The notes: generated by a model from the sequence alone, not told the origin. Shown: positions 35,401-46,726, numbered from the stretch's first letter. The stretch: 64,000 bases of DNA from Calendula officinalis (GCA_963853835.1 OY970820.1:24989873-25053872); one strand, 5' to 3'. Numbers and translations are program-made.

Positions 35401-36595
35401 AAGAATTGCGATTCCTAAGCACTAACACCCACGGTTTGGGGCGCCAAGATAAGGCGAGAATCGTCAAGGAAAAAAAGGCGATCCGCGAAAAATACCGACG
35501 TGGACGATGACGACGAGCAGTTTTTTTTTGGTATTTTTTTCCTAATTTTCGGTATTTTTTTAATTTTTCGGTAATTTTATTTTTATTTTCGGCAATTTTT
35601 TCTTTTTTAGGTGTTTTTATTTTGTATTGTGTAATTTTTATTTTAATGAAGTATTATGTTTTTAAAAAAAAGAAAAAGAAAAAAAAAGGGTGGAGCCCAA
35701 ATGGCTGAAGTGATGGTAGAGGGGATATTTGAGGGTTTTGAATGTGAAATGTGAGGTGGCGCATAGATGGCGCAGAGGTGGTGGTTTGATTTAAGCAACC
35801 ACACCCCTTGCTCTCAGTGTAATGACATGAGTCACTTGCAAATAAATCAACAATATGTGCTATTTACATATTTTTTTCTCATTAATTTATAAATTTATAA
35901 AGGGCTCTATTTCATTCAAAATCATTAAAGAAAGTCAAAAGTAAATATTACATTTTTTTTTATCATTGAAAATCTTTAAAGAAAACCCAAAAGTAAAAAT
36001 CAAATTTTTTTCTAATCATGCACACCAAGAAATTAAAAAAAGATAAATTAAATTATATAGTGTATAGAATAATAGAAATGAAATTACCTCTGATAAACTG
36101 AGCCAAATTTCCTAAACTGTAAAAAGGATAAACTAGAAGGTTTTCACCTCTAGTTCCAGAATAGAACCCACAAAGTGGCACCAAATTAGGATGCCTAATT
36201 GACCCCAAAAGTTGTACCACGTGCATCACATCTTGTACCTTTCCAATAGTACAAGCTGGTCTCAAAAATCTCAACAACAAAACTGAATCACTCAACAAAT
36301 TAGCTCTATACAAAGTCCCAAAACTTGATTTACCAATCACTTCACCAGGAGCATCTAATATATCAAAACAAGTGAGATTTTCCCCACCTTGAAATTTAAT
36401 AAAATCACCTTTTAATTCGATTTCTTCAACACAACTTTCTTTAAATTCTGGGTTTGCTTCTTTATCCCATGATTCATCATTTCTTGTAGACCTTTTTCTT
36501 CTACAAATGCAGATAAAAATAAAGAAAATAATAAGGAATAAAACAACAGAAGAAGATGATGTCACAGTCAGTATAAGCATGCGTCTTTTATCCAT
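32467..36595 (-). CDS. Receptor-like pseudokinase (TMKL1-like), two exons
   Basis: Exon 1 is 36595-36088 and exon 2 is 33032-32467. The intron has GT at 36087-36086 and AG at 33034-33033, and joining keeps the frame across a kinase subdomain. The 357-residue product has a membrane segment (about residues 7-31), a basic stop-transfer CRRKR, then a kinase fold: loop IGKSSFG (87-93), IRHPNLVPL, YLHTG, IIHGN in place of HRD (205-207), SDFG (224-227), and the C-lobe APE-like PPEL. The usual beta-3 lysine region reads LLLRFL and the HRD aspartate is missing, so it is probably catalytically inactive. No LRR ectodomain precedes the membrane segment. Plant TMKL1-type inactive kinases share the IIHGN and DLPS..VK patterns. 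A Harbinger ORF1 pseudogene sits in the 3 kb intron on the opposite strand. Confidence 0.82.
34322..34329 (+). promoter_or_regulatory. TATA box of Harbinger ORF1
   Basis: TATAAATA lies 87-94 bases before the ATG at 34416, followed by a CT/CA-rich leader. Confidence 0.5.
34416..35510 (+). pseudogene. Harbinger ORF1 (Myb/trihelix-like) protein, one internal stop
   Basis: N-terminal Ser/Gln/Pro-rich tail, then a Myb/SANT-like region beginning RWDAAEEVLLAECWVSVSED, continuing past a TAG stop (34884-34886) in the same frame with LVEFNKDVDTPR and a Trp-rich part (GKWTTLNGNCQKFNGIY, AWEVLRHCPKWDA). A C-terminal charged coil follows (MMAEFRRKSEASQSAYERS). This is the PIF/Harbinger ORF1 family, the DNA-binding partner that helps the transposase enter the nucleus and bind element ends. 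Plant databases often mislabel it as a glutathione-S-transferase T3-like protein. The stop replaces an expected Trp codon. In 34615-34705 the neighbouring frame reads a more family-like Gln/Trp/Pro-rich tail, bracketed by two C runs, so two compensating length changes are likely. Confidence 0.78.
35511..36052. other. T-rich tail and intron remainder
   Basis: TTTTTCGGTATTTTT-type repeats follow the ORF1 stop and resemble the tail behind the transposase at 40692. Then come the element's right end and ordinary intron sequence up to exon 1 of the kinase. Confidence 0.45.
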
Positions 36596-38455
36596 TTGGG
36601 TTTGTAGGAAAAACTAAAAAGTAAGGATTTTTATGGGTGAAAATGAAATGAACAGGATCTGGGTCGGGTCAAAGATTCAAGTAGAACCCATTTTGGTGAT
36701 GAAATGTATGTATGAGAGGAGATCTGGGTGAGGATGGAAATTTGAAAATTTGTTTGGTGTGTTTTGTTATAAGAAGAAGACAGAAAGAGAATGCATTTTG
36801 GAATGACTGAGAAGAAAAGCTTTTAACTTTTGTTTTCAAGAGCAGGCAGAAAAGAGAAGAGATGTGGCCCATTTGTCTTATATTGGAATCAAATCAGTTT
36901 TCCAATTAAACATTTAAAAATATTTTTATTTTAACCTTTAAGGTTTGAAACAAAATTAATAATTTGAAGCCTGATAACCTATCGGCAAGAAAGGCATTTA
37001 AAATAATATCATAAAAATTACAGATTTGATTATTTCTCTAGACTAATTAAATTGTTTATATTATGATCAAAATTTAACCACTTAAGAAGAACCTGCTATA
37101 AACAAAAAACATTTTGAATAAAAAAGAAAAAATGAATAATTGCTATTTTATTTATCATTATTGTACATACAACCTTTTATAAATAATTTTTACAATCTTA
37201 GAAAACACAAAATGATATGATATGTTATATTTTCTAGTAAAACTATAACCTATCTTGGTAAGAAAGGGTACAATTACTTTAATTTAATATGCTATGTATT
37301 AGTGGGCTTTCTAGTTTTTATATCAAAGTATTATCTTGGGAAATATTAATATGCAGATTATCTAAAGCATTGATTTTCTACATAGCTCGATAGAAGTGTG
37401 TACCTAATATTTAAATATTTTTCTCTTGTTAATAGATAAGCAGCCAAATAGTGTAGATTAAAGTTCATTTTTATTTAACTTATCTTTAAGAAAACACAAA
37501 GTTTTGTATTTTGGGCCATTTTAAATTAGTATTAGTCTTTAACTCTGTACTTTCATTTTTTTTTCTACGCCCATCTTTTCTAAGGGGAAATGATTTTGAT
37601 ACCATATAAATTGTTTTACTAACAACACTGTACAACATTTAAAGCAGTAGTTGTGGTATGGAGAGTACTTTATGTAGTCTCAAAATCATCTCCCTTTCTC
37701 AAGTAGGGAATTCTTTTTAATATTTCAGTAATTATTGTATTATTTTTTTTTAGTATATATGTTCATGGATTCATGTTTAAAAAAAGCTGTATATACTAAT
37801 TACTACGTAACACCGTTATGATTCAACAAAGGTCCGTTGGTGACTTTGGTGGCCCACAAGGAGACACTAGAAGTAATACTACTATATGATTAGTCTATTG
37901 TGTAAAACTGGGCCCACTAAAAGGACGACAATGGGCAAGTTTGTTTTAACACATCATGCTCGTTATTATTTTCCAATTTGCAACGGATGTTCATTGGTTA
38001 TATGTCCAAATATATAATTTTTATTTCTCTAAAACACTAAATATTTGTTATTTAAAAGTATCTCCTCCTATATATGAGGCCTAATTTGGCTTGGGTTTGA
38101 CAACATGGCAATTCCAAGCTCTATGATTCATCGGAAATGCCACATGTAATTTGGGTATTGGTCCACGTGATTCACCATCAAATTCAATACATTTCATGAT
38201 ACCACTCCTGCATTTAAGGAAAGTAACGATATATTAGGCCAACATTAAAGAGAAGATTTAATCTTTTTCTTTTAAATTAAATTAAATTTCCTGACTTACA
38301 AATTTGATCCTTTTCTTTTAACTATGAAGATACCCGAATTACATGTTTTTTTAAAAAAAATTCCATTCAACACCATTATTCTCTGTGATTTACGGAATTC
38401 CTTAAATCAAGGGATTTTGTGACTATCTTGACCAAATTTGAATTTTTGTTAACCA
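36596..38455. other. AT-rich spacer upstream of the kinase gene
   Basis: Presumed promoter and 5' UTR of the minus-strand kinase (36596 to about 36900), then AT-rich sequence with no ORF of coding character and no repeat I can name. Confidence 0.45.
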
Positions 38456-38951
38456 TCTTATATAATACTTTCTGATAATCACACATTAACAATCAAACTG
38501 TCCACATACTGTTATTATCATTTTTAATTATGTTTTAATCCCTAGATAATACATTGGTTAAAATAATTATATTTTTTATTATCAGAGCAGAAATAAAGTT
38601 AAACTGTTAATTATTTGTCAATCTGATATCCCTACAGTCAATTAAACCATAAATAACCTAGGTTATTTAAAAACTTATCAATTATTTGTTGGTAAAACAT
38701 TCCAACATTTGTTTCCTTTTTTAATAATTAAAATTATATGTAACATTTCTTCAAGAAGTCTTATTTCTTCAAGAAGTCTTATTTCGTTTGTAAATTATAT
38801 GTAACATTTCTTCATGTATCGAATTTTTTACAAAATCATCATTACATCTATCGATTATTATGTCATTTTTAAAATTGTTAAGCTTTGTTGGTATTTTTCT
38901 ACATAATAAATCTTGAAGCATACCCGCCCATCGGGCGGGTTATGAAGCTAG
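38456..38951 (+). mobile_element. Short non-autonomous Helitron (496 bp)
   Basis: The right end has a perfect 3' hairpin, ACCCGCCC-ATC-GGGCGGGT (38922-38940), followed seven bases later by CTAG and then T. That is the Helitron 3' signature: hairpin, CTRR, insertion before T. The best left end is A then TCTTATATAATACTT at 38456, matching the TC start and A-T insertion rule. The interior is AT-rich with a 20-base direct repeat (TTCTTCAAGAAGTCTTATTT twice) and no coding sequence. The right end is firm; the left end is a best guess. Confidence 0.66.
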
Positions 38952-39264
38952 TTAAATTATATAAGATATTCTACTTTTAATAATATTTTTCAGTCCAACT
39001 TCACACTATCACACCACTTGCTCATTGTTAACCATGGCAATATACTAAGACCCGTGCCTACGGCACGTCGGGGGAGTCCGTCGATCTGCGTCGATCCACG
39101 ACGGCGTTGGCACTGAGCCGTCGTGGCCGGCGTCGTGAAGGATTCGTCGTGGTGAGGACGGGGGTGGTGATGGCGTCGAGGGCGAGGTGGGTCCGGGGGA
39201 GCGTCCGTTTTTTATTTCAAATTAATTTTTTTTAATACAAATAATTAATATTACACACAACCTC

Positions 39265-39272
39265 TATAAAAA
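39265..39272 (+). promoter_or_regulatory. TATA box of Harbinger transposase gene
   Basis: TATAAAAA lies 100-107 bases before the ATG at 39372, with a CA/CT-rich leader like that of the ORF1 gene at 34416. Confidence 0.5.
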
Positions 39273-39371
39273 CCCACTACACTCTACCATTTTAAACACA
39301 CAATCACATTATATTTTCTCACAATCACATACTTCCTCTCTTCCCAATTTCCATATATTTTCTCTCATTCA

Positions 39372-40691
39372 ATGGATCCAAACGATGACGCCGATGATTA
39401 CTGGCAAGATTATGTTAATGTAACAGCCGTCTTCGATTTGAATCAAACTATTGAAAGACTTGATTATCTAGATCAAGAAGAGGCTGAAAATTCCACCGTG
39501 CCGAGAGCACCACGAAGATATATACCAAGAGATCGCGTTGCGACTGCTGAACGTTTATGGAATGATTACTTTGCCGACAATTCCGTTTTCCCCCTGGACT
39601 ATTTCCGAAGACGGTTTCGCATGTCGAAACCTTTGTTCATCCGTATATGTCAGGCTGTACATTTTTATAATCCACCAGGTCAACTACCGTCGTATTTTGA
39701 TTATTTCCGTCAAAAGAGAGACGCTACGGGTTACCCCAGTTTTAATGTATTTCAAAAGTGTACCTCTGCCATACGTCAATTGGCGTACGGTTGTGCCGCT
39801 GATTTGTTTGATGAGTACCTACACATGGGTCAACAAACAGCGTACGATTGTTTGGACAACTTTTGTAAATGTATATTCCATCTATACTCGACTGAGTTTT
39901 TGCGAAAACCAACAACTCACGATGTCCAACGTTTACATGCCAAACATCAAGAGATACATGGTTTTCCTGGGATGCTTGGTAGCATTGATTGTATGCATTG
40001 GCCTTGGAAAAATTGTCCAACAGCATGACAAGGCCAATACACACGTGGTGATCAAGGATGTCCCACAATAATGCTTGAAGCTGTTGCGTCATACGATTTG
40101 TGGATATGGCATGCGTACTTTGGCCCGACGGGTTTGAATAACGACATAAACGTCATTAACGAATCAGATTTGTTTGATGAAATAAGGCAAGACAGGTCTC
40201 CCGTAGTTCCGTTTACTATTTCGGGTGAGCAATTTACGAAGGGTTATTATCTAGCTGATGGGATTTATCCGGAATGGGCAACGCTTGTCAAGTCATTTAA
40301 CTGCCCAATTGAAGAAAAGAACATGAAGTTCAAGCAGTTCCAAGAATCCGCTAGGAAGGATGTCGAACGAGCTTTCGGAGTGCTTCAAGGACGGTGGGCA
40401 ATCATTAAAAACCCGGCACGACCATACAGTGTGAACAAAATACGACGGATCATGTACACTTGTGTGATATTACACAACATGATTACGGAAGATAACGACC
40501 GCGCAATTTGTCCAATCGAAGAAGACTATACCGCTAACCCGAAAAATCACCCACAACGTACATGGCATGAACGGGTTGCAGCCCAATTGCGTATTGAGAA
40601 GGAGATACGTGATCGAGTTGTGCATCATAAACTTCGCAATGCCTTAATCGAACACATTTGGACCCTCCCGCCAAACTACCGTCAACGTTAA
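39372..40691 (+). pseudogene. PIF/Harbinger (HARBI1-like) transposase, one internal stop
   Basis: 439 codons in one frame interrupted only by a TGA (40026-40028), where the family has Trp. The N-terminal acidic region is followed by FRRRFRMSKPLFIRI (helix-turn-helix-like). The DDE nuclease core is next: first Asp in LGSIDCMHW, second Asp in NNDINV, Glu in KDVERAFG. All three catalytic residues are present. The C-terminus has the usual RRIMYTCVILHNM and ends LPPNYRQR. Such enzymes cut and paste Harbinger elements at TWA targets with the ORF1 partner. Its own GC-rich left flank begins near 39046; no matching terminal repeats were resolved. Readthrough or a single base change would be needed for full-length product, so it is scored as a pseudogene. 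Confidence 0.82.
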
Positions 40692-41704
40692 TTTTTTTTT
40701 TTTCCGTAATGTTTTTTTTTTCCGTAATGTTTTTTTTATCCGTATTGTTTTTTTTCTTTCCGTAATCGTGTTTTTTTAATCGTAATGTTTTTATTTTTAT
40801 TTTTATTATTAATGTAATGGTTTTTATTTAATGTAATGTGTTTTTTTATTAATTAAAATGATGATGTGGAAAGGATGGGTTTAGTGATGGGTTAGTGATG
40901 GGTAGGGTTGTCACGGCCGTGTCAATAGCGTGTCAGTAAGGATGTGATGACGTGGCGCTAGTGATGGGTTTGGTGATGGATAAGGGTTGGGAGAGGCCTA
41001 AACATTTTCTTATTTAGTCTTGATATATCAAAATAGTAGATGCAACTAACAACACAAAATCCTTACGAAATACCTTCTCGAATTATTCATCCAAAGTGTC
41101 GAGAAATATTAGTATATGATAATTGCAAAATAATAAAATAAAAATAAAATAATAAGAGGGTACATCAACCAAGTACTTTGTGGTCCAATTAGGGGTGTTG
41201 TCTTTGGACCAGAGTCACTTCATCCAAACTAACAGTGTAACACTACTCGACATGCCTTGTAAAAAAAATTAGACACTTTAAAAACGAATAATTAGTAAAA
41301 TACCTATATTATATAATAAAAGAAAATCATACTTCGTATAACAAAGTTCAGATCAAATAACAAAAAAATTATGAAGGAGCATCAACATATGTTAATATAC
41401 ATCATGATCACCAAAACGTTAAAAAGTCTCAAGTTAGATCCCATCAAGTTCAACTCATTTAATTATATTATTTTACTGGATTTTCGATGTCAAATGGTGT
41501 CAATCTCCATACTCCATTTTATGTCCGGACCAGAACGGGGTTGGTTGGTCAAAATAACAGACCCGAATTGGGGTTGGGATTTATGGCTATGGCGCCTAAG
41601 TTACACCAAAACAAACATATGTGTAAAAACAAGCCTTCCTATAACATAAATATAAGATGGGTATTTAAACAAATTGTTGTGATGATAAACTACCTAATAA
41701 CAAA
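40692..41704. other. T-rich tail and spacer
   Basis: Behind the transposase stop lie five or so repeats of TTTTTTTTCCGTAATG (to about 40850), then GATGGGTTAGTGATGGGT direct repeats that look like the element's right subterminal region (to about 40995), then spacer without a gene. Confidence 0.45.
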
Positions 41705-43175
41705 TCAAGATATATGATACATCGGGTTCGAAAGCTTAAACGATTTGCTAGCCGTCCAAGTACCCGCTAAATCGCTCCATTGGTCACCCGAGTTTCCAAG
41801 AATCCGAAATCCCTCCTCCATCATCGCTTTCCTCTTTTCCGACTTAAATGCAACCGCCGATTTCCCATGGTCGTTTTCGCCTCTGTGATTTCTCAAAATT
41901 AGATAGTATATTAATCCGTAAATAATATTATTATAATATGTTAATTACACAAAAGGGGTCTTTGTCTAGCGATATGGTGTTTGCTTAACATCTTTGAAGT
42001 TAGAGGTTCAAGTCCCGTTGTGAACATATGTGGTATTTAAGGGTAGATTAGTATTTCCCGTTCAAAAAAAATTAACTCCCGGAAATAAGAAAACGGTTTA
42101 AAACTTGCCTTAAAATGAGTTTGTCCCATTTGAGATATCCAGCATTGGTTAGATTTGTAATGGTAATGTTCTCTTTGTCTTTGTTGCGCCCCGTCAACAA
42201 AATGATCTTAAACCCGAGCTTTAGAACCTCCTCGTATAGCATCAAACTCGGTTTGATCACTGGTGCAACTCCCTCGAGAATCCATTCGTCGAATTGGGCA
42301 TTGTCAAAAACTTCCAACCTAAACATATCCCCCAAAACAATACAAGAATAAAAGATTTTCAATCACTATACTTTATTTTTAAAAGAGTAAATTACGAAAA
42401 TTATTCATGTCGTATTTTGAAATCTACGATTTTATCCACATACTTATTTTTTCATTTTTTTTGTTCATGTACTTTTCAATTTCCCATATATTTATCCTTT
42501 CGTCTAAGTTCGTCAAAATTTGGCCGTTAAATCACCTTATGAGGGCATTTTAGTCATTTGGCATTTCCTGGCGTCTAAATTACATAAATTGTCATGTGAT
42601 ATTTCATTTTTACAGTTTATTTTTGAACTTTGTTTTTTTCAACAATATTTCTTGATGGTGGCCAAATCAAGATTTCTTGAATCAAAATTTAGATGTTGGT
42701 AAATCAAGATTTATTGAATTAGAAAAACTATATCGAATATATTTTTATAGAAGTAGTACCCGAAACCATGGTCAGAATAATACGGAAGATTCGAGATCAA
42801 GGTTTCATCAATGTCGAAAACCCAAGCATCCATTCCATCTTCTCTCAATTCCATGCTCTTCGCATAAATTCCAGCCTCATTAGAAACGGTTTCAAGATCC
42901 ATTTTATAAGGCCGGCCCAACATATAATCTTTCACATAATCACCACATTCGTACGGAATCGTTTTCCATGGGCCCAAATTGTTTGCTTCGACCGCAACCC
43001 GCCAACTCGTGCAATGTATTTTATGGTCTTCGGTCATGTTTTTGAGTCGGTTTTCTGGTAATTCAATGGTTAAAGATCTTGGAAGGAGGTCGGGCCCGAT
43101 GTTAACATCCATGCTTTCTTGACAAAAAGATACGGAAACAAGATATAATAACATGGTGTAATTTAAGAAACTCAT
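41705..43175 (-). CDS. HAD-family acid phosphatase / vegetative-storage-protein type, three exons
   Basis: Exons are 43175-42760, 42318-42109 and 41882-41705; joining gives 267 residues, normal for plant acid phosphatase class B. An N-terminal hydrophobic segment (about residues 5-18) is a likely signal peptide, so the protein is probably secreted or vacuolar. Family motifs in order: CTSWRVAVEANNLGPW, KTIPYEC; HAD motif I FDIDETLISN with catalytic Asp121 and Asp123; YYSDHGFG; DNAQFDEW; motif II LLTGR (Thr about 181); FKSEKRK (motif III Lys); GNSGDQWSDL (motif IV). All catalytic positions are present, so it may be active, unlike soybean VSPs that lack the nucleophile. Intron 1 is GT-AG with a MULE-end relic; intron 2 is GC-AG with a SINE. 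Confidence 0.85.
41955..42071 (+). mobile_element. tRNA-derived SINE in acid phosphatase intron 2
   Basis: GGTTCAAGTCC (within 42005-42016) fits the Pol III B box GGTTCRANYCC. TAGCGATATGGTG about 35 bases upstream is a degenerate A box. A short unit with a tRNA-like head and A-run end (TTCAAAAAAAA) is typical of plant SINEs. It lies on the strand opposite the host gene. A clear target duplication was not found. Confidence 0.5.
42385..42560. repeat. MULE terminal-repeat relic in acid phosphatase intron 1
   Basis: It shares an ordered set of words with the MULE TIR at 27119: GTAAATTAC, TTATCCTTTCGTCTAA against GTCCTTCCGTCTA, TTTGGCCGTTAA, and AGGGCATTTTAGTC against AGGGTATTTTCGTC. No inverted partner is seen nearby, so it is a single left-over end. 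Confidence 0.45.
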
Positions 43176-44549
43176 GTATTTAAGATCAAAACGATAAATA
43201 TCGAGTTATTAAACAGGCGTAGATCGATTATCGTTTTGATCTTTTCTTGATTCCAAGAATGTTGGAACGATGGTTGAATGCGGCTCTCCTAAATCGCCAT
43301 CGGCTGAGCAGTCCGAGGAAACTCCGGTCTGGTTAGCCGGTTGGCGATGTGAGGAGATGAGATGAAATTGATCAATGGAATATAATTTGGTTTTAAATAG
43401 TTTTGTGATGATAAAATATGACCAGTGCTTTTTGTGGACATAATTTCTTACAAGTTTCAGTGATTTGGTTAGAAACATAATGTGAAATGTTTATAAACAA
43501 GTATTGTAGGTGCTCGCATTTCGTTGCAAGTTTATGTAACTTCAGTTTTTCTAAATAATATAGATTTAAGATTTAGTTTCTTTAAAATTAAATACAATTT
43601 AATTTCAGTATTGGGGGTTGAATATTTTAAGAGGGTGTCTTCATAACACCTTTAAATAATCTATAATAAAAGACTTTTATATATCTATACTATATATTGA
43701 ACATTTGATCATTTATCTTCAAAACTTAAATTTAAGTAACATTTTACTATTTTTCAATTAATTTGCATGTTGCGGATGTTAAATTATAGATATAAACTGG
43801 TATTATATTAATTTAGTTATATGTTTGTAGAACTTTAATTAAATCATAAAAAGCATAATTTACTATGTTTTGGGTGTAACGTTATTTATACCACTTTATA
43901 TTTGTAAACTATCCATATGTAGTTTTTAAAACATGTGGGGGTAATAATGTAGTTATTAGATATTATAAGGATTATTTTATGGACTATTCATATCTAAGTT
44001 TTTAGGGATCATTTTATGGACTATTGGTATGTAATTATTAAATCTGTAGGGGTATAATGAAATTGTTAGAATTTATAGGGATTATTTTAGAACTTTTTAT
44101 AAACAGTAAATTGGTATGAAGATTATCTATAAGGTATAATATAATGGTGTCAGAATTTGACTAACATTTGGGAAGATGGTGCGGTCTTACTCTTATTCTT
44201 GTTTAAAAAATGGTTACAAACCGAGAAATGTGGATTGACTGATATTGCTGTAACTCAGATATCCACAAACCGAAAGTAACATGTATGAACTGAAAAACCT
44301 GAAAACGTGTAATCAAACAAATAAATAATTATTAAATCAATTTTAAACGTTTAAAATTAAAATGAAGCAACTATTATCTGCTACTTTACGCGACTATCTG
44401 TCATTATATTATAAGCATGTGGAAATTATAAATTGATTGTCTCTCTACTTGAAAGAAGTCAACAAGAAGATAATATAAAACATTTGTTGCTCGAATAGAC
44501 GTGCTCGAATTAGGTGGTTTGGGTGAGTTATTTCAGGGGGTTTATCGAA
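43176..44549. other. Spacer upstream of acid phosphatase
   Basis: Presumed promoter and 5' UTR of the minus-strand gene up to about 43480. At 43930-44110 three degenerate direct repeats of AGGGATTATTTTATGGACTAT occur. No gene seen. Confidence 0.45.
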
Positions 44550-44731
44550 TGGAGCTGATTCGTACAGAGCAACCTTTATTCATACAGAGCAAATTCAACC
44601 TAAATGACAATCATGTCCTTCCTTTACTTTTAACACAATTTACATTTCACCCCTCCCATTAAGGGCATGATTGTCATTTTTGATGAATTTGCTCTGTATG
44701 AATAAAAATTGCTCTGTACGAATCAGCTCCC
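44550..44731. mobile_element. 182 bp MITE with 8 bp target duplication
   Basis: The ends TGGAGCTGATTCGTACAGAG and the inverse GGGAGCTGATTCGTACAGAG are almost perfect inverted repeats. They continue through ATTCATACAGAGCAAATTCA. TTATCGAA lies directly on both sides (44542-44549, 44732-44739). An 8 bp target fits hAT best; MULE is possible. Confidence 0.82.
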
Positions 44732-46433
44732 TTATCGAAGCTTAACATTGTATTTTACTACTATTTTTGTATGGGAATTAGAGCTAGCATAAACCTTGGG
44801 CCTAAATGTATTTAGAAAAGCCTTGGCTCCAACACGAAAACAACATTTGAAGGCCCAAAAAGGCCCAATTAGGCCATAATGGATATGATGGGTCCATGTT
44901 TTCTTGTCTATTATACTAAAACAACTCTTTTCGCCCCAAAAATATGGCACAGCCAGATAAAAATATACAATTCAAGAAAAAAAATATTAATTACACTCTT
45001 GCACCAATCAAATTTTTTATTAACGCTTCAAAGTTTTATGACTAACTTAATTGGAAGTGTACAATTATTTAAAGACATAAAATGTAAGGTTTTTGTCTAT
45101 GTTAGCAAGTTCTTTTTTGTGTTCCTTTTATAACGGATGTAAGAACTTTTATTTCATCTGGAGGGTATTAATAAAAGTTTATCATTTGCTTATTAATAAG
45201 CACTATAAATGTTAAGATGTTCATCTACAAAAGTCGTTAACCCTCGCAGTATGCGTATTTTGCTGTCTAATCAAATAAATACAAAAAATTTAACTCGGAA
45301 ATGTTAAATTATTATGAACAAGTTTAATGGTTAAAAAAAAAAATCTGAAAAACCAATTTGATAATATGGTTGAGGACTTAAAGTTAGTTATAATTGACTT
45401 GTTATATTGGGCTTATTAGGTGGATTAATACCCCATTAATGACCTCCAATGCCCATCAAATGCAGCTGTCTTGTGGTCATCCATCTTTCATGATCATATC
45501 CATTGGTTTCTTGCAACTAGTCGATTGAACCACTTCACTAACCTCCACTTGGTACTTCATATTGTACCACCTTTCATGCTTAAGGTACAACCATAATACA
45601 CACCCACTTGATACCACGAGCGGGCCTACATGTTTCACTGGTAAAAGTATCATTCTATGTGTTGTTTATCTGAAAAATGAGTCTGAGTTGTATTATATTT
45701 TATCTCCAAGATGCATGTTACTAAGTCTGGTTTATAGTGTTACTTACATTTGAAACATGTCAAACATCTACTAAAGTGCATTAGAATGTTTAGAGATCCT
45801 AAGTTTACAAAAAAAAATATTTACAATGTTTTTGTTGTGCAATTTTCTTTTAAATACTAAACACATCGCTTAGTAAAAAACAAATACGATAATTAATATT
45901 ATAACACGAAATTGAAAACCCTACACAACTTGGTGCCTCGATGGTCCCTTATTATATGTTCCATTTAAGATTCCTCAATTATTTTTTATGTCGAAACAAG
46001 TTGAGTTCGTTGTCAAAGTACTATATATGTGCAATTTTAATTTATTTTTCATATCGGGTTCATGAACTTGAATTATTATCATTTTGTTTTATAGTAACAA
46101 GTGGGATTTCAAATGATCGTTAAAGAACAGATTTACAACATTTAGTAATGTGGGGATAGTTTTTAGAAAGCAAAATGCCGACTTGTTTTTGTTTTTCATT
46201 GTGTGTCACTTACGGGTCTTGAAGGTTGTCGCTCCAATTATGGAAATATCTTTTTGGTTAAAAAAATTATGATATGCTTCGTAATTATTGTATTTAATAA
46301 AGAATTTTTTATCACCAAACAATTAACATGACGCTTTAAAAAATGTGGGTAATTTTAATTTACACTATAATTTTAATTACGCTTACTACAATTATTGTTT
46401 AATATATTTGTATAGTAAACTGTAAAATTTATA
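44732..46433. other. Non-coding AT-rich spacer
   Basis: No ORF of coding character, RNA gene or named repeat was recognised. Confidence 0.45.
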
Positions 46434-46726
46434 CTTCCTCCGATTCAAAATAAGTGCTACACTTTCTATAAATGGATGATTAAAAATAAGTGCTACACTT
46501 TAAAAAATTACCTTATTTGGCAAAAAATAGTAGGACCCACACCCACTAACTATCTACTTTAACAAAGTTAAATGACTCATTTACCCTTACTTTTTATTTT
46601 AAAACATCATTAATCTCATTTTATTTAAAAGATGTGGGACCCATTATCCACTAAATTATCATTATAATATTTTACTTCAAAAAAGTGAAACCCAAAGTGT
46701 AGCACTTATTTTAAATCGGAAGAAAG
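46434..46726. mobile_element. Stowaway-like MITE (293 bp)
   Basis: The left end CTTCCTCCGATTCAAAATAA and the inverted right end CTTTCTTCCGATTTAAAATA match the Stowaway (Tc1/mariner) consensus CTCCCTCCGT. TA flanks both ends (46432-46433, 46727-46728). The arm word AAGTGCTACACTTT is repeated inside the left arm. Confidence 0.82.

Larger units (their letters stand above)
34110..35815 (+). mobile_element. Harbinger ORF1-only element inside kinase intron
   Basis: A GC-rich left part (34110-34290) and a right part near 35800 carry imperfect inverted arms (GAGAGAATGCGGTGTGGTGGC against the inverse of GCAACCACACCCCTTGCTCTC). Between them is one plus-strand gene with its own TATA box and a T-rich tail. 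No 3 bp target duplication could be fixed, and no transposase is present. Confidence 0.55.

Noticed and set aside
39046..39071. CCCGTGCCTACGGCACG hairpin as a second Helitron 3' end on the minus strand
   Set aside because: The expected CTRR after a short gap is not there (it reads CTTAG), and the GC-rich left end of the Harbinger unit explains the region as well.
40071..40691. Second half of the transposase as an independent gene starting at its ATG
   Set aside because: It is in frame with 39372-40028 and separated only by one stop; domain continuity shows one gene.
43209..43478. 89-codon minus-strand frame just upstream of the acid phosphatase
   Set aside because: Probably promoter and 5' UTR. 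The phosphatase start at 43175 is well placed, with a signal-like segment right after it.
43680..43705. TCTATACTATATATTGAAC as a Helitron 5' end
   Set aside because: No hairpin plus CTRR end was found downstream on the same strand.
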